DNA of 64,000 nt, taken from positions 2,953,001 through 3,017,000 of the forward strand of contig NZ_CP041745.1 in assembly GCF_007556815.1 (NCBI RefSeq). Reading direction: 5' to 3'. The notes beneath the pieces were generated by a model. It was not told the origin of the DNA and did no database searches. It worked only from the letters and a program-made list of their open reading frames with translations. Position 1 is the stretch's first letter. Each line of letters opens with the position of its first letter. The translations under genes and the position numbers were made by a program. This DNA comes from Paraburkholderia megapolitana. GTDB taxonomy: Bacteria; Pseudomonadota; Gammaproteobacteria; Burkholderiales; Burkholderiaceae. Shown one piece after another: positions 27,601 to 36,202 of this stretch.

Positions 27601-30579
27601 CGCGGCGCATTGCTTGACGTCGTCGGGCGTGCCTGCGCACAGCACAAGGCCACCGCCGTCGCCGCCTTCGGGACCGAGGTCGATCAGCCAGTCGGCGGCG
27701 CGAATCACATCGAGATTGTGTTCGATCACGATCAGAGAATGACCGCCCGCAAGCAGCTTGCCGAACGCGCGCATCAGCTTCGCGATGTCGTCGAAGTGCA
27801 GCCCGGTGGTCGGTTCGTCGAACATGAAGAGCCGCCCCGCTACGGCCGGCTTTGCGGTACGCGTAGTACGCGGCTGCGCGGTCTCGGCGAGAAAACCCGC
27901 CAGCTTCAGACGCTGCGCTTCGCCGCCCGACAAGGTCGGCACCGGCTGCCCGAGCTTCACATATTCGAGCCCTACGTCGACGATAGGCTGCAACACGCGC
28001 AGCACTTCCGCGTCGTCGGCAAAAAACGCGATCGCTTCGCTGACTGTCAGCTCCAGCACATCGGCAACGCTGAGCGCGCGCGCCGGCGCACCGCGCTCGA
28101 TCTTCACTTCGAGCACTTCGGCGCGATAACGCCGTCCGTCGCAATCGGGGCAGCGCAGGTACACGTCGCTCAGGAACTGCATCTCGATGTGTTCGAAGCC
28201 CGAGCCGCCGCACGTCGGGCAACGACCGTCGCCCGAGTTGAAACTGAACATGCCCGCGCCGTAGCCGCGCTGCTGCGCGAGCGGCGCCTTCGTGAAGAGC
28301 TTGCGGATTTCGTCGAATGCGCCGACGTAGCTGGCCGGATTCGAACGCGCGGTCTTGCCGATCGGCGACTGGTCGACGAACACGACGTCGCTGAGGTATT
28401 CGGCGCCCGACAGGTTGCGGTACGCGCCCGGCGATTCGGTCGGGTTGCCGAAGTGGCGCGCCAGCGCCGGATGCAGCACGTCTTGCAGCAGCGTCGATTT
28501 GCCCGAACCCGAAACGCCGGTCACGCAGACAAGCCGTTGCAGCGGAATCTCGACTGTCACGTCGCGCAGGTTATGTTCGCTCGCACCTTCCAGGACGATG
28601 CGCGGTGTGTCCGCTGTGACTTCGCGCCGCGACCAGTGCGCGGCATCGGCAACATGACGGCGGCCACTTAGATAGTCGCCGGTCAACGTGGTAACGCTGC
28701 GGATGCCGGTCGGTGTGCCGTCGTAAATGATCGTGCCGCCGCGCTCGCCAGGACCAGGCCCCATGTCGATCAGACGATCGGCAGCCAGCATCACCGACGG
28801 ATCGTGCTCGACCACGACCAGCGTATTGCCCGCATCGCGCAGCCGATGCATCGCTTCGACGATGCGGTTCAGGTCGCGCGGATGCAGACCGATGCTCGGC
28901 TCGTCGAGGACGAACAACGTTTTGGTCAGCGACGTACCGAGCGCCGTGGTCAGGTTAATCCGTTGCACTTCGCCGCCCGACAGCGTGCGGCTTTGCCGGT
29001 CGAGCGTCAGATAACCGAGCCCGACGTCGCACAGGTATTTGAGCCGTGTGCGCACCTCGGCGAGCAGCAGCTTCAACGCATCGTCGAGCAGTGCACTGGG
29101 CAGTGCGATGTCGTCGAAGAACCGGCGAATGCGCTCGATAGGCAGCAGCATCACGTCGTGCACCGTCAACCCAGGCAGCGCTTCGAGTTGCTTGCGCGAC
29201 CACTCGACACCGCGCGGCAAAAACCGGCGCGTGGGTTCGAGCACCGCATCCGCATTCGGCTTCGTGCCGAGACGCCACAGCAGCGATTCGGTCTTGAGCC
29301 GCGCGCCGCCGCAGGTTTCGCACGACGTGTAGCTGCGGTACTTCGACAGCAGCACGCGGATGTGCATCTTGTACGCCTTCGATTCCAGATACTCGAAGAA
29401 GCGTTTCACGCCGTACCAGTGGCTTTGCCACTTGCCATTCCAGTCCGGCGAACCGTTGATCACCCAATGACGCTCCGCATCGGTCAACTCCGCCCACGGC
29501 GTGTCGCGACGGATATCGGCTTTCGCCGCGTAGCGCATCAGATCGTCCTGACATTCTTTCCAGGCCGGCGTCTGCATCGGTTTGACTGCGCCGCCGCGCA
29601 GTGTCTTGCGCGCGTCCGGAATGACGAGACCGAGATCGACGCCGATCACGCGACCGAAGCCGCGGCAGGTTTCGCACGCGCCGTACGCCGAATTGAACGA
29701 GAACAGCGCGGGCTGCGGGTCCGCGTAACGCAGGTCGCTATCGGGGTTGTGCAGGCCGGTGGAGAAGCGCCAGATCTGTGGTTCTGCATCGGGAGTGCGC
29801 GCAGCGGAGTCCGCAGGTAGCACGTAGACGCTCACACGCCCCGCGCCGCGCTTCAGCGATGCTTCTATCGCCTCGACCGCGCGCACCTTGTCCGTGTTGC
29901 CGAGCCGGAAGCGGTCGGCGACCACATCGAGCACCTTGCGCGTGCCGGTCGGCGACGCAACTTCGCGCTGCGCCTGCACGCGCGTGTAACCGCTCGCCGA
30001 CAGCCACTGCTCGATCTCCGCATCGGACGCCGATTCGGGCAACTCGACCGGAAACGTCACCACGAGCCGCGGGTCGTCCGCCGCCGCACGTGCCACCAGT
30101 TCGGCATAGATCGTTTCGGGCGTGTCGTGCCGCACGGCCTGCGCGTTGTTACGGTCGAACAGTTCGGCCGCGCGGGCGTACAGCAGTTTCAGATGGTCGT
30201 TCAGCTCGGTCATCGTGCCCACCGTGGAGCGCGAACTGCGCACCGGGTTGGTCTGGTCGATGGCGATGGCGGGCGGCACACCGTCGACCCGATCCACCTG
30301 CGGCCGGTCCATGCGGTCGAGAAACTGCCGCGCGTAGGCGCTGAACGTCTCGACATAGCGCCGCTGCCCTTCGGCATACAGCGTGTCGAACACGAGGCTC
30401 GACTTGCCGGACCCGGACGGCCCGGTCACCACCGTCATTTCGCCGGTGTGCAGGTCGAGGTCGAGGTTCTTGAGATTGTGCTGGCGTGCTCCGCGGATGC
30501 GGATGGTTCCGTGAGAGGACAATTTGGCTGACCGTCTGAAGGAGTTGATCCGGCTTCGCGACCTGAACTCATACGGCAC
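24646..30579 (-). CDS. Tandem-duplicated UvrA-family excinuclease ATPase (1977 aa)
   Basis: This single frame encodes two UvrA-like proteins head to tail. Four Walker A loops are seen at about residues 51 (GPSGSGKSS), 686, 1063 and 1613 (GVSGSGKST), each with LSGGEAQR-type signatures and DEPTxGLH Walker B motifs. Zinc-finger-like CxxC pairs recur (CETCGGARL; CPTCGGSGF with CPDCDGRRY; CPDCNGTRL; CPACEGQG with CDVCHGQRF). Canonical UvrA is ~950 residues, so this is a covalent pseudo-dimer of the damage-recognition ATPase. The annotated start is a GTG; a TTG ~20 codons later, just before SSHGTIRIRG, is an alternative. A perfect LexA box lies 62 bases upstream. It is probably distinct from the housekeeping UvrA. 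Confidence 0.88.
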   Translation of the reverse strand: MPYEFRSRSRINSFRRSAKLSSHGTIRIRGARQHNLKNLDLDLHTGEMTVVTGPSGSGKSSLVFDTLYAEGQRRYVETFSAYARQFLDRMDRPQVDRVDGVPPAIAIDQTNPVRSSRSTVGTMTELNDHLKLLYARAAELFDRNNAQAVRHDTPETIYAELVARAAADDPRLVVTFPVELPESASDAEIEQWLSASGYTRVQAQREVASPTGTRKVLDVVADRFRLGNTDKVRAVEAIEASLKRGAGRVSVYVLPADSAARTPDAEPQIWRFSTGLHNPDSDLRYADPQPALFSFNSAYGACETCRGFGRVIGVDLGLVIPDARKTLRGGAVKPMQTPAWKECQDDLMRYAAKADIRRDTPWAELTDAERHWVINGSPDWNGKWQSHWYGVKRFFEYLESKAYKMHIRVLLSKYRSYTSCETCGGARLKTESLLWRLGTKPNADAVLEPTRRFLPRGVEWSRKQLEALPGLTVHDVMLLPIERIRRFFDDIALPSALLDDALKLLLAEVRTRLKYLCDVGLGYLTLDRQSRTLSGGEVQRINLTTALGTSLTKTLFVLDEPSIGLHPRDLNRIVEAMHRLRDAGNTLVVVEHDPSVMLAADRLIDMGPGPGERGGTIIYDGTPTGIRSVTTLTGDYLSGRRHVADAAHWSRREVTADTPRIVLEGASEHNLRDVTVEIPLQRLVCVTGVSGSGKSTLLQDVLHPALARHFGNPTESPGAYRNLSGAEYLSDVVFVDQSPIGKTARSNPASYVGAFDEIRKLFTKAPLAQQRGYGAGMFSFNSGDGRCPTCGGSGFEHIEMQFLSDVYLRCPDCDGRRYRAEVLEVKIERGAPARALSVADVLELTVSEAIAFFADDAEVLRVLQPIVDVGLEYVKLGQPVPTLSGGEAQRLKLAGFLAETAQPRTTRTAKPAVAGRLFMFDEPTTGLHFDDIAKLMRAFGKLLAGGHSLIVIEHNLDVIRAADWLIDLGPEGGDGGGLVLCAGTPDDVKQCAASHTGAALIQYDRAVGAAVEATDGVPLQTSLAAARARRAIEGDDVVRIVNAREHNLKALDVDIPHGKFNVITGVSGSGKSTLAFDILFHEGQRRYLESLNAYARSIVQPAGRPEVDAVYGIPPTVAIEQRLSRGGRKSTVATTSEVWHFLRLLYVKLGIQHCIHDGTPVTAQSVESIAAQLLRDHRGQHVGLLAPLVVNRKGVYTDLAKWAKARGNTHLRVDGEFVPVDPWPKLDRFREHTIELPVADLVVSADDEAELRRRLDETLEIGKGVMHLLAPLDGLQDALMKGRVTAGVGDVKVLSTKRACPVCGTSYPELDPRMFSYNSKHGWCTTCVGTGLKLTREQRAAYDDTVLIEDGRGREQSLPSEEQEPEGVVDEPCPDCNGTRLNPVAGAVTFSSKAIVDVARWTVTDTRRWIDGLKLTGRDAGIARDVVSEIGSRLQFLEEVGLGYLSLDRAAPSLSGGEAQRIRLAAQLGSNLQGVCYVLDEPTIGLHPRDNQILLNALRKLGDKGNTLVVVEHDEDTIRRADHIIDIGPGAGKRGGALVAQGSVADLAKQPTSLTGQFLARPIAHPLQPRRTVEPARKNKPAVPEQWLTVHGAKLHNLRNVTVGIPLARLVAVTGVSGSGKSTLARDVLMTNLLDAVGRSVLSSPATRRARNAVQSAPAANRRSSVLARSAPRPAYTVNHVWQGCDSITGWEAIDRVLEVDQTPIGKTPRSCPATYIGVWDTIRKLFADTLEARARGYTASRFSFNTGDGRCPACEGQGVRTIGMSFLPDVKVPCDVCHGQRFNPETLAVSWRGKNIGDVLTMEIDEAVEFFAPMSNIAHPLQLMKDVGLGYLTLGQPSPTLSGGEAQRIKLVTELSKVRDDITRRGQKAPHTLYVLDEPTVGLHMADVAKLIRVLHRLADAGHSVVVIEHDLDVIAEADWIIDLGPEGGASGGTIVAAAAPEQLVRVARSHTGEALAPVLARSGDQPAVEAQVSVG

Positions 30580-30640
30580 ACGGCGTGCTTCAGCCGCCGA
30601 CTATGGGCGCCGGCGAAGGCGGAATGAATGAGACACTATA

Positions 30641-30656
30641 CTGTATGTTTATACAG
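30641..30656. promoter_or_regulatory. LexA (SOS) box upstream of the tandem uvrA
   Basis: CTGT-ATGTTTAT-ACAG matches the CTGT-N8-ACAG LexA consensus perfectly and is flanked by ATA and TTT. On the minus strand it lies immediately before a TATAGT -10-like hexamer (30641-30636), 62 bases from the uvrA start. Bound LexA would block the promoter. Confidence 0.85.
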
Positions 30657-30664
30657 TTTTCTAT

Positions 30665-30704
30665 CTTTCATTACAGTTTTACACCTTTCATGACAGTAAG
30701 GTGT
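30665..30704. repeat. Phased direct repeats and inverted repeat beside the LexA box
   Basis: CTTTCATKACAGT occurs twice (30665-30677 and 30685-30697), exactly 20 bases apart, so on the same DNA face. The inverted pair ACACCTT / AAGGTGT (30681-30687, 30698-30704) overlaps the second copy. They lie between the uvrA promoter and the rightward secreted-protein gene and could bind a second regulator. Confidence 0.4.
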
Positions 30705-30752
30705 CGCCAATGAAAATAGAATGCGGGTCTTCGTATTCGTGCATGGGAAAAC

Positions 30753-31136
30753 ATGATGATTCGCTTATCCGTCACGCTCGCCACGCTGGTTGCAGCGATC
30801 GGTTCGACAGGCGTTTGGGCAGCAGATGCCGCGTCCCAGGCGGCGGTAGCACCGCCGCATCGGTACCTCAGTCCTCAGGCAGCCAACGCGGCTACCGCGG
30901 TTAGCCGTCCGGGAGGCACGTCGTCCGCTTCGGACGACAAGCGCTGCGCCCAGCTCGCGTCGGAAATCGATGCGGAGAAAGCGTCGCCGCATCTCCCCGC
31001 CGTCGGCGCACCGCAATTCGATATCGCAAACAAGCGCCCCGTCGATCCACGTGCCTACGATCCCGATCGTCGGGTCTACGACAAGCGTGCAAGCCTTGAG
31101 ACCACGTTCGCCCAAGAGGGATGTCGACCACGATAG
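30753..31136 (+). CDS. Small secreted protein of unknown function
   Basis: This 127-residue protein opens MMIRLSVTLATLVAAIG and has a predicted signal cleavage at VWA-AD (about residue 24). The mature part is rich in Ala/Pro and contains a CAQLASEIDAEK helix, two cysteines (in KRCAQ and EGCRPR) that may pair, and a basic RAYDPDRRVYDKR stretch. Two adjacent ATG codons can serve as the start. It is divergent from the SOS-controlled uvrA. The small helix with conserved cysteine resembles short periplasmic proteins of Burkholderiales, but I recognise no named family. Confidence 0.6.
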   Translation: MMIRLSVTLATLVAAIGSTGVWAADAASQAAVAPPHRYLSPQAANAATAVSRPGGTSSASDDKRCAQLASEIDAEKASPHLPAVGAPQFDIANKRPVDPRAYDPDRRVYDKRASLETTFAQEGCRPR

Positions 31137-31172
31137 TTTGCGTTGCCGCGCTCCGCTCATGCGGCGCGCGAC

Positions 31173-31976
31173 TCACGCATCATCGACGCTGTGTTTTACC
31201 GATGCAGTCGGCCAGACTATTTCCAGCTCAAGCGCGATCGATCGCGCGAGCCCTTCCATATCCGGAAACAACGAGGCGTTCGTAATGTTCATGCGATACA
31301 GCGAACGCATCGCGTCTTCACGAACCGACGGCGGCAATACGATCTTGCGCAGCAGTTCGTCGTCGCTGGAATAGTTGCTGACGATCTCGTCGAGTGGCTT
31401 TTGCAGCAGCCCCGGCAGCACAAACGTGCCGGCCTGCGCGATCAGACGCTGGTCCATTTCCGACGGCTCGCCGAACCAGATCACCGGGTTCTTGTCGGTC
31501 AGAAAGAATTTCTCGAAGTTGCCCTTGCGCCGCGGATCGATCATGTCGCGCGTCAGGTGCGGGGTCGTGGTCGGGTAAGCGCGATTGGTCCATAGCGCGG
31601 GCGTATTGACCGCAAAGATCGCCGCATCGGACACGGCCCGCTCCAGCGCGAAAAACGCAGCAACGTAAGGCGATTTCGTGAAATCGAGCAAGCGCGTCGG
31701 TGCGCCATGATGCTGCATCAGCCCGAGACAGCGTAGATCGTCGGATAGCGCACGCACATCGGACAGATAGTTGTGCGCCTTGCGACGAAAGATGCGAATG
31801 GCGCGCTGCTCCTGGATGCGCCACGTCGAGCGGTCCGGCACGAATGCCGCGAGGTAGCGCGACAGCGAACTCTGTAGCAGCCAGTTCGCATCCTGCTGGC
31901 CGCGAAACGCCCATCCGTCCAGTTCGGCCGTCAGATTCATGAACTGCTGCCAGCTCGACACCACGGTCGTTTTCAC
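31173..31976 (-). CDS. FRG domain-containing protein
   Basis: This 267-residue protein contains the FRG domain named after its motif. GWAFRGQQDANWLLQSSLSRYL (residues ~21-42) is followed by QHHGAPTRLLDFTKSPYVAAFFAL (~90-113), both hallmark segments. FRG proteins are of uncertain function; some related folds are ADP-ribosyltransferase-like and some occur in defence islands. It begins 36 bases after the PhnN-phosphorylase fusion stop, in the same direction, and may be the last cistron of that operon. No transmembrane segment or partner toxin/nuclease is seen beside it. Confidence 0.78.
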   Translation of the reverse strand: MKTTVVSSWQQFMNLTAELDGWAFRGQQDANWLLQSSLSRYLAAFVPDRSTWRIQEQRAIRIFRRKAHNYLSDVRALSDDLRCLGLMQHHGAPTRLLDFTKSPYVAAFFALERAVSDAAIFAVNTPALWTNRAYPTTTPHLTRDMIDPRRKGNFEKFFLTDKNPVIWFGEPSEMDQRLIAQAGTFVLPGLLQKPLDEIVSNYSSDDELLRKIVLPPSVREDAMRSLYRMNITNASLFPDMEGLARSIALELEIVWPTASVKHSVDDA

Positions 31977-32012
31977 TTCGATTTCCTCATCCGGTCATTC
32001 ACTCGTCACTCT

Positions 32013-33785
32013 TTACTCTATTCGATAACCCGTCTGCAGTGTGGCCGCGGCCAGGGTCGCGGCCCGATCGAGTGCAGCCGCGTCGTTCGCGTGAATCAGG
32101 TACAGCGTGTCGCCGGCCGCTACCGTCTGGCCGACGCGGCACAGCAGGTCGATGCCCGCGCCGGCATCGGCGGGCGCGCCGGCTTCGCGCGCAATGCCCG
32201 CAATCGACCAGCCGTCGATCGACGTCACCGTGCCGCCGTGCGCAGCCCGTACCGCGTGCACGTGCGTGCCGGGTAGTACCGGCTGCGCGCGGCGTCCTTG
32301 AGCATCGACGATACGCTCGAACGCCGTGCGTGCCGCGCCGCTCGCCAGCAACCCGGCAGCGATCCGCCGACCCTCGATCACGTCGCCGACACCAGGCGCC
32401 CATGCAAGAATATGCGCCGCAAATGTCAGCGCCTTGTCACGCAAATCGACAGGCGCAGCGCCGTCGTTGTCGAGCACGAGACCGACGTCGCGCACTTCCA
32501 GCGCCGGGCCGATGCCGCGGCCGATCGGTCCGCTGCCGTCGGTGACGAGCGCCTTCACATGCAAGCCTACGCCTGTACCGACGTATTCGAATAGATCGCC
32601 GAGCGCGCGCGCTTCCTCGGCGGTGTGCAGCTTTGCGCGCGGTCCGTATGGCAGATCGACGATCACATGCGTCGATCCCGCCGACACCTTCTTCGACAAA
32701 ATCGACGCCACCGACCAGCGGTTCGTATCGAGCCCGAGCGGTCGCGTAAACGCATTGATGCGATCGTCGATCAGCGAATGATTGAGCCGGCCGTTCCACG
32801 CGATACAGGCGCGCGCCTCTTCGACGCAACGCCGCACCTCCTGCGCGGTGAGATCGACACGCGCGACGGTTTCCATGGCGTCGGCGGTACCGGCTGCAGA
32901 TGTGATTGCACGCGACGATGTCTTCGGCATCGCCAGACCGTACGCGGCGACGATCGGCACGACAATCAGCGTGATGCGGCTACCGGGAATACCGCCCATC
33001 GAATGCTTATCGACGACGATCGGCTCGTGCCACTCGATGCGCGGCATGAGCTTCGCCCGTACCCGTGCGAGCCCAAGCACTTCGGCATCGGTGAGATGAC
33101 TGCATGCGTGCAGCAAAAACCGGTCGATCTCGCGATCCGGATAACGCAACTCGAGGATGTCGTGCAGCAGCGCCTCGTATTGCGTTTCGTCGAGCGCTTC
33201 GCAGGCTAGTTTCGCGTGCAGTAGCGGCGCGCTGGCCGGCGGATTCGCGGCATGTCCCAACGCCGCAATGAAACGCTCGATGCCCTGCTCCAGCGTGCCG
33301 TCGTTGACGACGCGCCAGGTCTCGACATCGGCCGCGTGCGGCGCGACTTCGCGCTGTACCCTGAGCCGCACCTGTTCGGGCGTCTCGCGGCCACGCTCGA
33401 GAATGCGCACGGCCAGCACATCGGCCGGCGCGCTCACTTCGATCACAACTAGTCGCGGCACACGTGTCGCCAGTTCGGCGATCATGCTGCGCGAGCCGTT
33501 CGCGATCACATGACGACCTTCGGCGAGCAGCGTTAGCAGATCCCGCCGCAGGCCATAACGCAAACCGTGCGCAGACCACGTAATCAGAAATTCGCCGCGT
33601 TCTTCAAGTTCAGCGAACGTGGTTTCATCGAGCGCTTCGTGATCTTCGCCGGGAGATCCCGCAGGCCGGGTAATCGCTCGGCGCGCGAAATAGAACCGGC
33701 TGTCAAGGCGCCGCGCGCCTTCGATCAACGAATCCTTGCCGGCGCCGCTCGGACCGACCACGAAGAAAAAGATGCCTGCCGTCAT
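32013..33785 (-). CDS. Fusion: ribose 1,5-bisphosphokinase (PhnN) + AMP/thymidine phosphorylase-family enzyme
   Basis: This 590-residue protein joins two enzymes. Residues 1-180 match PhnN: P-loop GPSGAGKDS (11-19), the ARRAITRP segment, and the [10 protein letters not shown] region near 70-79. This activity phosphorylates ribose 1,5-bisphosphate to PRPP. Residues ~188-590 match the pyrimidine/AMP phosphorylase family, with the phosphate-binding [14 protein letters not shown] (258-270) and [13 protein letters not shown] (288-300). These are the archaeal AMP-phosphorylase version rather than the DKHSTGG thymidine phosphorylase version. That enzyme releases a base from NMPs to give ribose 1,5-bisphosphate. 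The extra N-terminal domain (~85 aa) of archaeal AMP phosphorylases is absent; PhnN sits in its place. The gene is 5 bases after nadC-like. Activities are inferred from motifs. Confidence 0.85.
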   Translation of the reverse strand: MTAGIFFFVVGPSGAGKDSLIEGARRLDSRFYFARRAITRPAGSPGEDHEALDETTFAELEERGEFLITWSAHGLRYGLRRDLLTLLAEGRHVIANGSRSMIAELATRVPRLVVIEVSAPADVLAVRILERGRETPEQVRLRVQREVAPHAADVETWRVVNDGTLEQGIERFIAALGHAANPPASAPLLHAKLACEALDETQYEALLHDILELRYPDREIDRFLLHACSHLTDAEVLGLARVRAKLMPRIEWHEPIVVDKHSMGGIPGSRITLIVVPIVAAYGLAMPKTSSRAITSAAGTADAMETVARVDLTAQEVRRCVEEARACIAWNGRLNHSLIDDRINAFTRPLGLDTNRWSVASILSKKVSAGSTHVIVDLPYGPRAKLHTAEEARALGDLFEYVGTGVGLHVKALVTDGSGPIGRGIGPALEVRDVGLVLDNDGAAPVDLRDKALTFAAHILAWAPGVGDVIEGRRIAAGLLASGAARTAFERIVDAQGRRAQPVLPGTHVHAVRAAHGGTVTSIDGWSIAGIAREAGAPADAGAGIDLLCRVGQTVAAGDTLYLIHANDAAALDRAATLAAATLQTGYRIE

Positions 33786-33790
33786 GGCGG

Positions 33791-34627
33791 CTACTCCGTA
33801 TCATCCAGACCGATGTCGACGCATGACGCCGCCTGGTTGATCTTGCTCGTGGAGATGTAATCGACACCGGTCTTCGCGATCGCGCCGATGGTCGTGAGGT
33901 TGATACCGCCCGATGCTTCGAGTTGCACACGGCCGCCGACCATCTCGACGGCGCGCGTCATGTCCGCGACCGACATGTTGTCGAGCATGATCACGTCGAC
34001 ACCCGCTTCGAGCGCTTCGCTGACCTGCTCGAGACGATCGCACTCCACCTCCAGCTTCGTCAGCACCGGCAACTGCCGGCGTGCGCGTTGCACAGCCTTC
34101 GAGATGCCACCGCACACGGCGATATGGTTGTCCTTGATCATCACGCCGTTGTCGAGACCGAGCCGGTGATTCAATCCGCCGCCGCACGTCACGGCATGCT
34201 TTTCGAGCATCCGCAGACCCGGCGTCGTCTTGCGCGTATCGATCAGACGCGCCCGCGTGCCGGCGACGGCCGCCACATATTGCGCGGTCAGGTTGGCAAT
34301 GCCGGAGAGCCGCTGCACGATGTTCAATGCAGTACGTTCCGCGGTCAGCACGCTGCGCGCGTTACCGCGCACGTCGAGCAGCACCGCGCCCGGATCGACC
34401 TTGTCGCCGTCCTTCACACGCACGACGACGTCGAGCGTCGAGTCGTAACGCCGGAACACGCGCGCTGCGACATCGATACCGGCGACGATCAGCGGTTCGC
34501 GTGCATTCATGTAGAACGCACCGGTCTCGTGCGCTTCGATCATCAACTGCGCGGTGAGGTCGCAGTAGCCGATGTCCTCGGTCAACCACAGGTCGATCAG
34601 GCGGTCCGTCTGGAATACGTCGTACAT
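33791..34627 (-). CDS. nadC: Nicotinate-nucleotide pyrophosphorylase (quinolinate phosphoribosyltransferase) family
   Basis: This 278-residue NadC-family enzyme condenses quinolinate (or a related pyridine acid) with PRPP to give NaMN, CO2 and PPi. Motifs: EDIGYCDLT (17-25), [15 protein letters not shown] (131-145), [21 protein letters not shown] (148-168) and [10 protein letters not shown]. The ATG at 34627 has AGGTAGGGACACC before it; the upstream 15 codons are discarded. Several positions differ from housekeeping NadC, and relatives such as ModD share this fold. It lies between an ABC importer (49 bases upstream) and a PRPP-forming fusion (5 bases downstream), so a salvage role is more likely than de novo NAD synthesis. 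Confidence 0.82.
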   Translation of the reverse strand: MYDVFQTDRLIDLWLTEDIGYCDLTAQLMIEAHETGAFYMNAREPLIVAGIDVAARVFRRYDSTLDVVVRVKDGDKVDPGAVLLDVRGNARSVLTAERTALNIVQRLSGIANLTAQYVAAVAGTRARLIDTRKTTPGLRMLEKHAVTCGGGLNHRLGLDNGVMIKDNHIAVCGGISKAVQRARRQLPVLTKLEVECDRLEQVSEALEAGVDVIMLDNMSVADMTRAVEMVGGRVQLEASGGINLTTIGAIAKTGVDYISTSKINQAASCVDIGLDDTE

Positions 34628-34676
34628 GGTGTCCCTACCTCTCTTAACGGAAATGGATTCGATCGTACACAACCGC

Positions 34677-35408
34677 TCAGCGATGTTTCAGGCGCCGGTC
34701 GGCCATCATCAGCAGACCGTTGCACGACAGCGCGAACACGGTCAGAAACAGCGCGACGGCCATGATCGTGCGGATATCGCCGAGATTCATCGCGCTCGTC
34801 AGCAGATAGCCGAGCCCGCGTTGCGAAGCAAACATCTCGCCGATCAGCACGCCGAGCAGCGTCAGCGAAAAGCCGAGCCGCAGGCCCGAGACGATTTCGG
34901 GGAAGATGGCCGGCAGCACGACATGAATAACCGTGCGCCACGCCGACAGCCGCATGGTTTTCGACGCGCGCAGATATACCGGTCGCATCTGACGGATCGC
35001 GTTCATCGTGAACATCAGGATCGGAATCAGACCGTGCATCACGCCGAACGCAACCTTCGCCGACAGGCCGAGCCCGAACACCAGCAGCACCAGCGGATAC
35101 AGCGTCACCTTCGGCAGCGAATACAGGTTCAGCAGGATCGGTTCGGCAACGAGGCCCGACAGACGGTTCACGCCGAGCAGCACACCGAGCGCAACGCCGC
35201 CCGCCAGCGCGATGACGAGCGCATAGGCAAGTGCGCGTGCGGTCTCGCCGACGTTACTCCAGAAAGTAGTCGTACCGAGCATGCCGAACAGCGCCTGCAC
35301 GGTGCTCCATGGCGACCCCATCGAACTGTCGCCGACCGCCCAGTGCAGACATTGCCAGCACGCGACGATCGCCACGGCGACCAGCAACGAATCGGTAAAG
35401 CGTCTCAT
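34677..35408 (-). CDS. ABC transporter permease (SsuC/TauC/ThiX type)
   Basis: This 243-residue permease is of the nitrate/sulphonate/taurine/HMP class and has about six hydrophobic segments. The coupling loop reads YLRASKTMRLSAWRTVIHVVLPAIFPEIVSGLRLG, a standard BPD_transp_1 EAA region. It is adjacent to a second, divergent permease (25 bases apart), so the channel is probably a heterodimer. This is unusual in a family where a single permease gene is common. Confidence 0.85.
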   Translation of the reverse strand: MRRFTDSLLVAVAIVACWQCLHWAVGDSSMGSPWSTVQALFGMLGTTTFWSNVGETARALAYALVIALAGGVALGVLLGVNRLSGLVAEPILLNLYSLPKVTLYPLVLLVFGLGLSAKVAFGVMHGLIPILMFTMNAIRQMRPVYLRASKTMRLSAWRTVIHVVLPAIFPEIVSGLRLGFSLTLLGVLIGEMFASQRGLGYLLTSAMNLGDIRTIMAVALFLTVFALSCNGLLMMADRRLKHR

Positions 35409-35433
35409 GACGATCGCTCCGTAGCCCGTGACA

Positions 35434-36183
35434 TCACTGTTGCCGACGCGCCTGGAACCGGTGATCGATCCGGTTCAGCACGACGTTGACCAGCGTGACG
35501 AGCACCAGAACGAACAACATCAGCGAGTACATGTCGTCGTTCTGAAAGTTGTTATACGCATAACCGATCGCGTAGCCGATCCCCGATCCGGACAGGATGA
35601 ACTCCGACGCGATCACGCCGATGAACGCATACGCGACCGACAGCTTCACGCCGGTGAACAGGTACGGCAGCGTCGCGGGCAGCTTGATATGGATCGCCGA
35701 GCGCCATGGCGACAATCGCATCACCTGGGCGCTCTTGTGCAGCGCGCGCGGAATCCGGTCGAGCCCGTTGAGCGTCGCGGTGATCATCGTGACGACGGCG
35801 AGCATCACGGCGATGGCGATGATCGGCAGCGAACCGACGCCGAGCAGCACGATAAAGACCGGATAGAAGATAAACGTCGGCACCGCGTAGTAACTTGCCA
35901 GCAGCGGTTCGAGCGGACGCCGCACCGACGGCAGCGCATGCAGCACGAGCCCGAGTGCGAAACCGAGCAGCACAGACACAACCGATGCGGCCACGATGTC
36001 GAGCAGGCTCGTGACGATATCGCGATCGAACTTGCCGCCACGCAGCATCTCGATGCCGTGCGTCACCATCGCCGACGGCGGCACCAGCACCGCAGCGGGA
36101 ATCGCGCCGGTGCGGCATAGCAGCTCGACCAGCGCGACAAACCCGGCCACGACGACAAACCGTACGACAGTTTCGGTTTTCAC
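35434..36183 (-). CDS. ABC transporter permease (SsuC/TauC/ThiX type), second subunit
   Basis: This 249-residue membrane protein shares the family fold with its downstream neighbour. The EAA loop reads ALHKSAQVMRLSPWRSAIHIKLPATLPYLFTGVKL, followed by GVIASEFILSGSGIGYAIG. It lies 19 bases after the ATPase gene. Together with the other permease, the ATPase and the NMT1-like binding protein it makes a complete importer. Confidence 0.85.
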   Translation of the reverse strand: MKTETVVRFVVVAGFVALVELLCRTGAIPAAVLVPPSAMVTHGIEMLRGGKFDRDIVTSLLDIVAASVVSVLLGFALGLVLHALPSVRRPLEPLLASYYAVPTFIFYPVFIVLLGVGSLPIIAIAVMLAVVTMITATLNGLDRIPRALHKSAQVMRLSPWRSAIHIKLPATLPYLFTGVKLSVAYAFIGVIASEFILSGSGIGYAIGYAYNNFQNDDMYSLMLFVLVLVTLVNVVLNRIDHRFQARRQQ

Positions 36184-36202
36184 TTCGAACTCCTTCGTCC
36201 GG

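Noticed and set aside
31173..31976. Stand-alone anti-phage system centred on the FRG gene
   Set aside because: No nuclease, sensor or toxin partner sits beside it; only the operon link to the fusion gene is supported.
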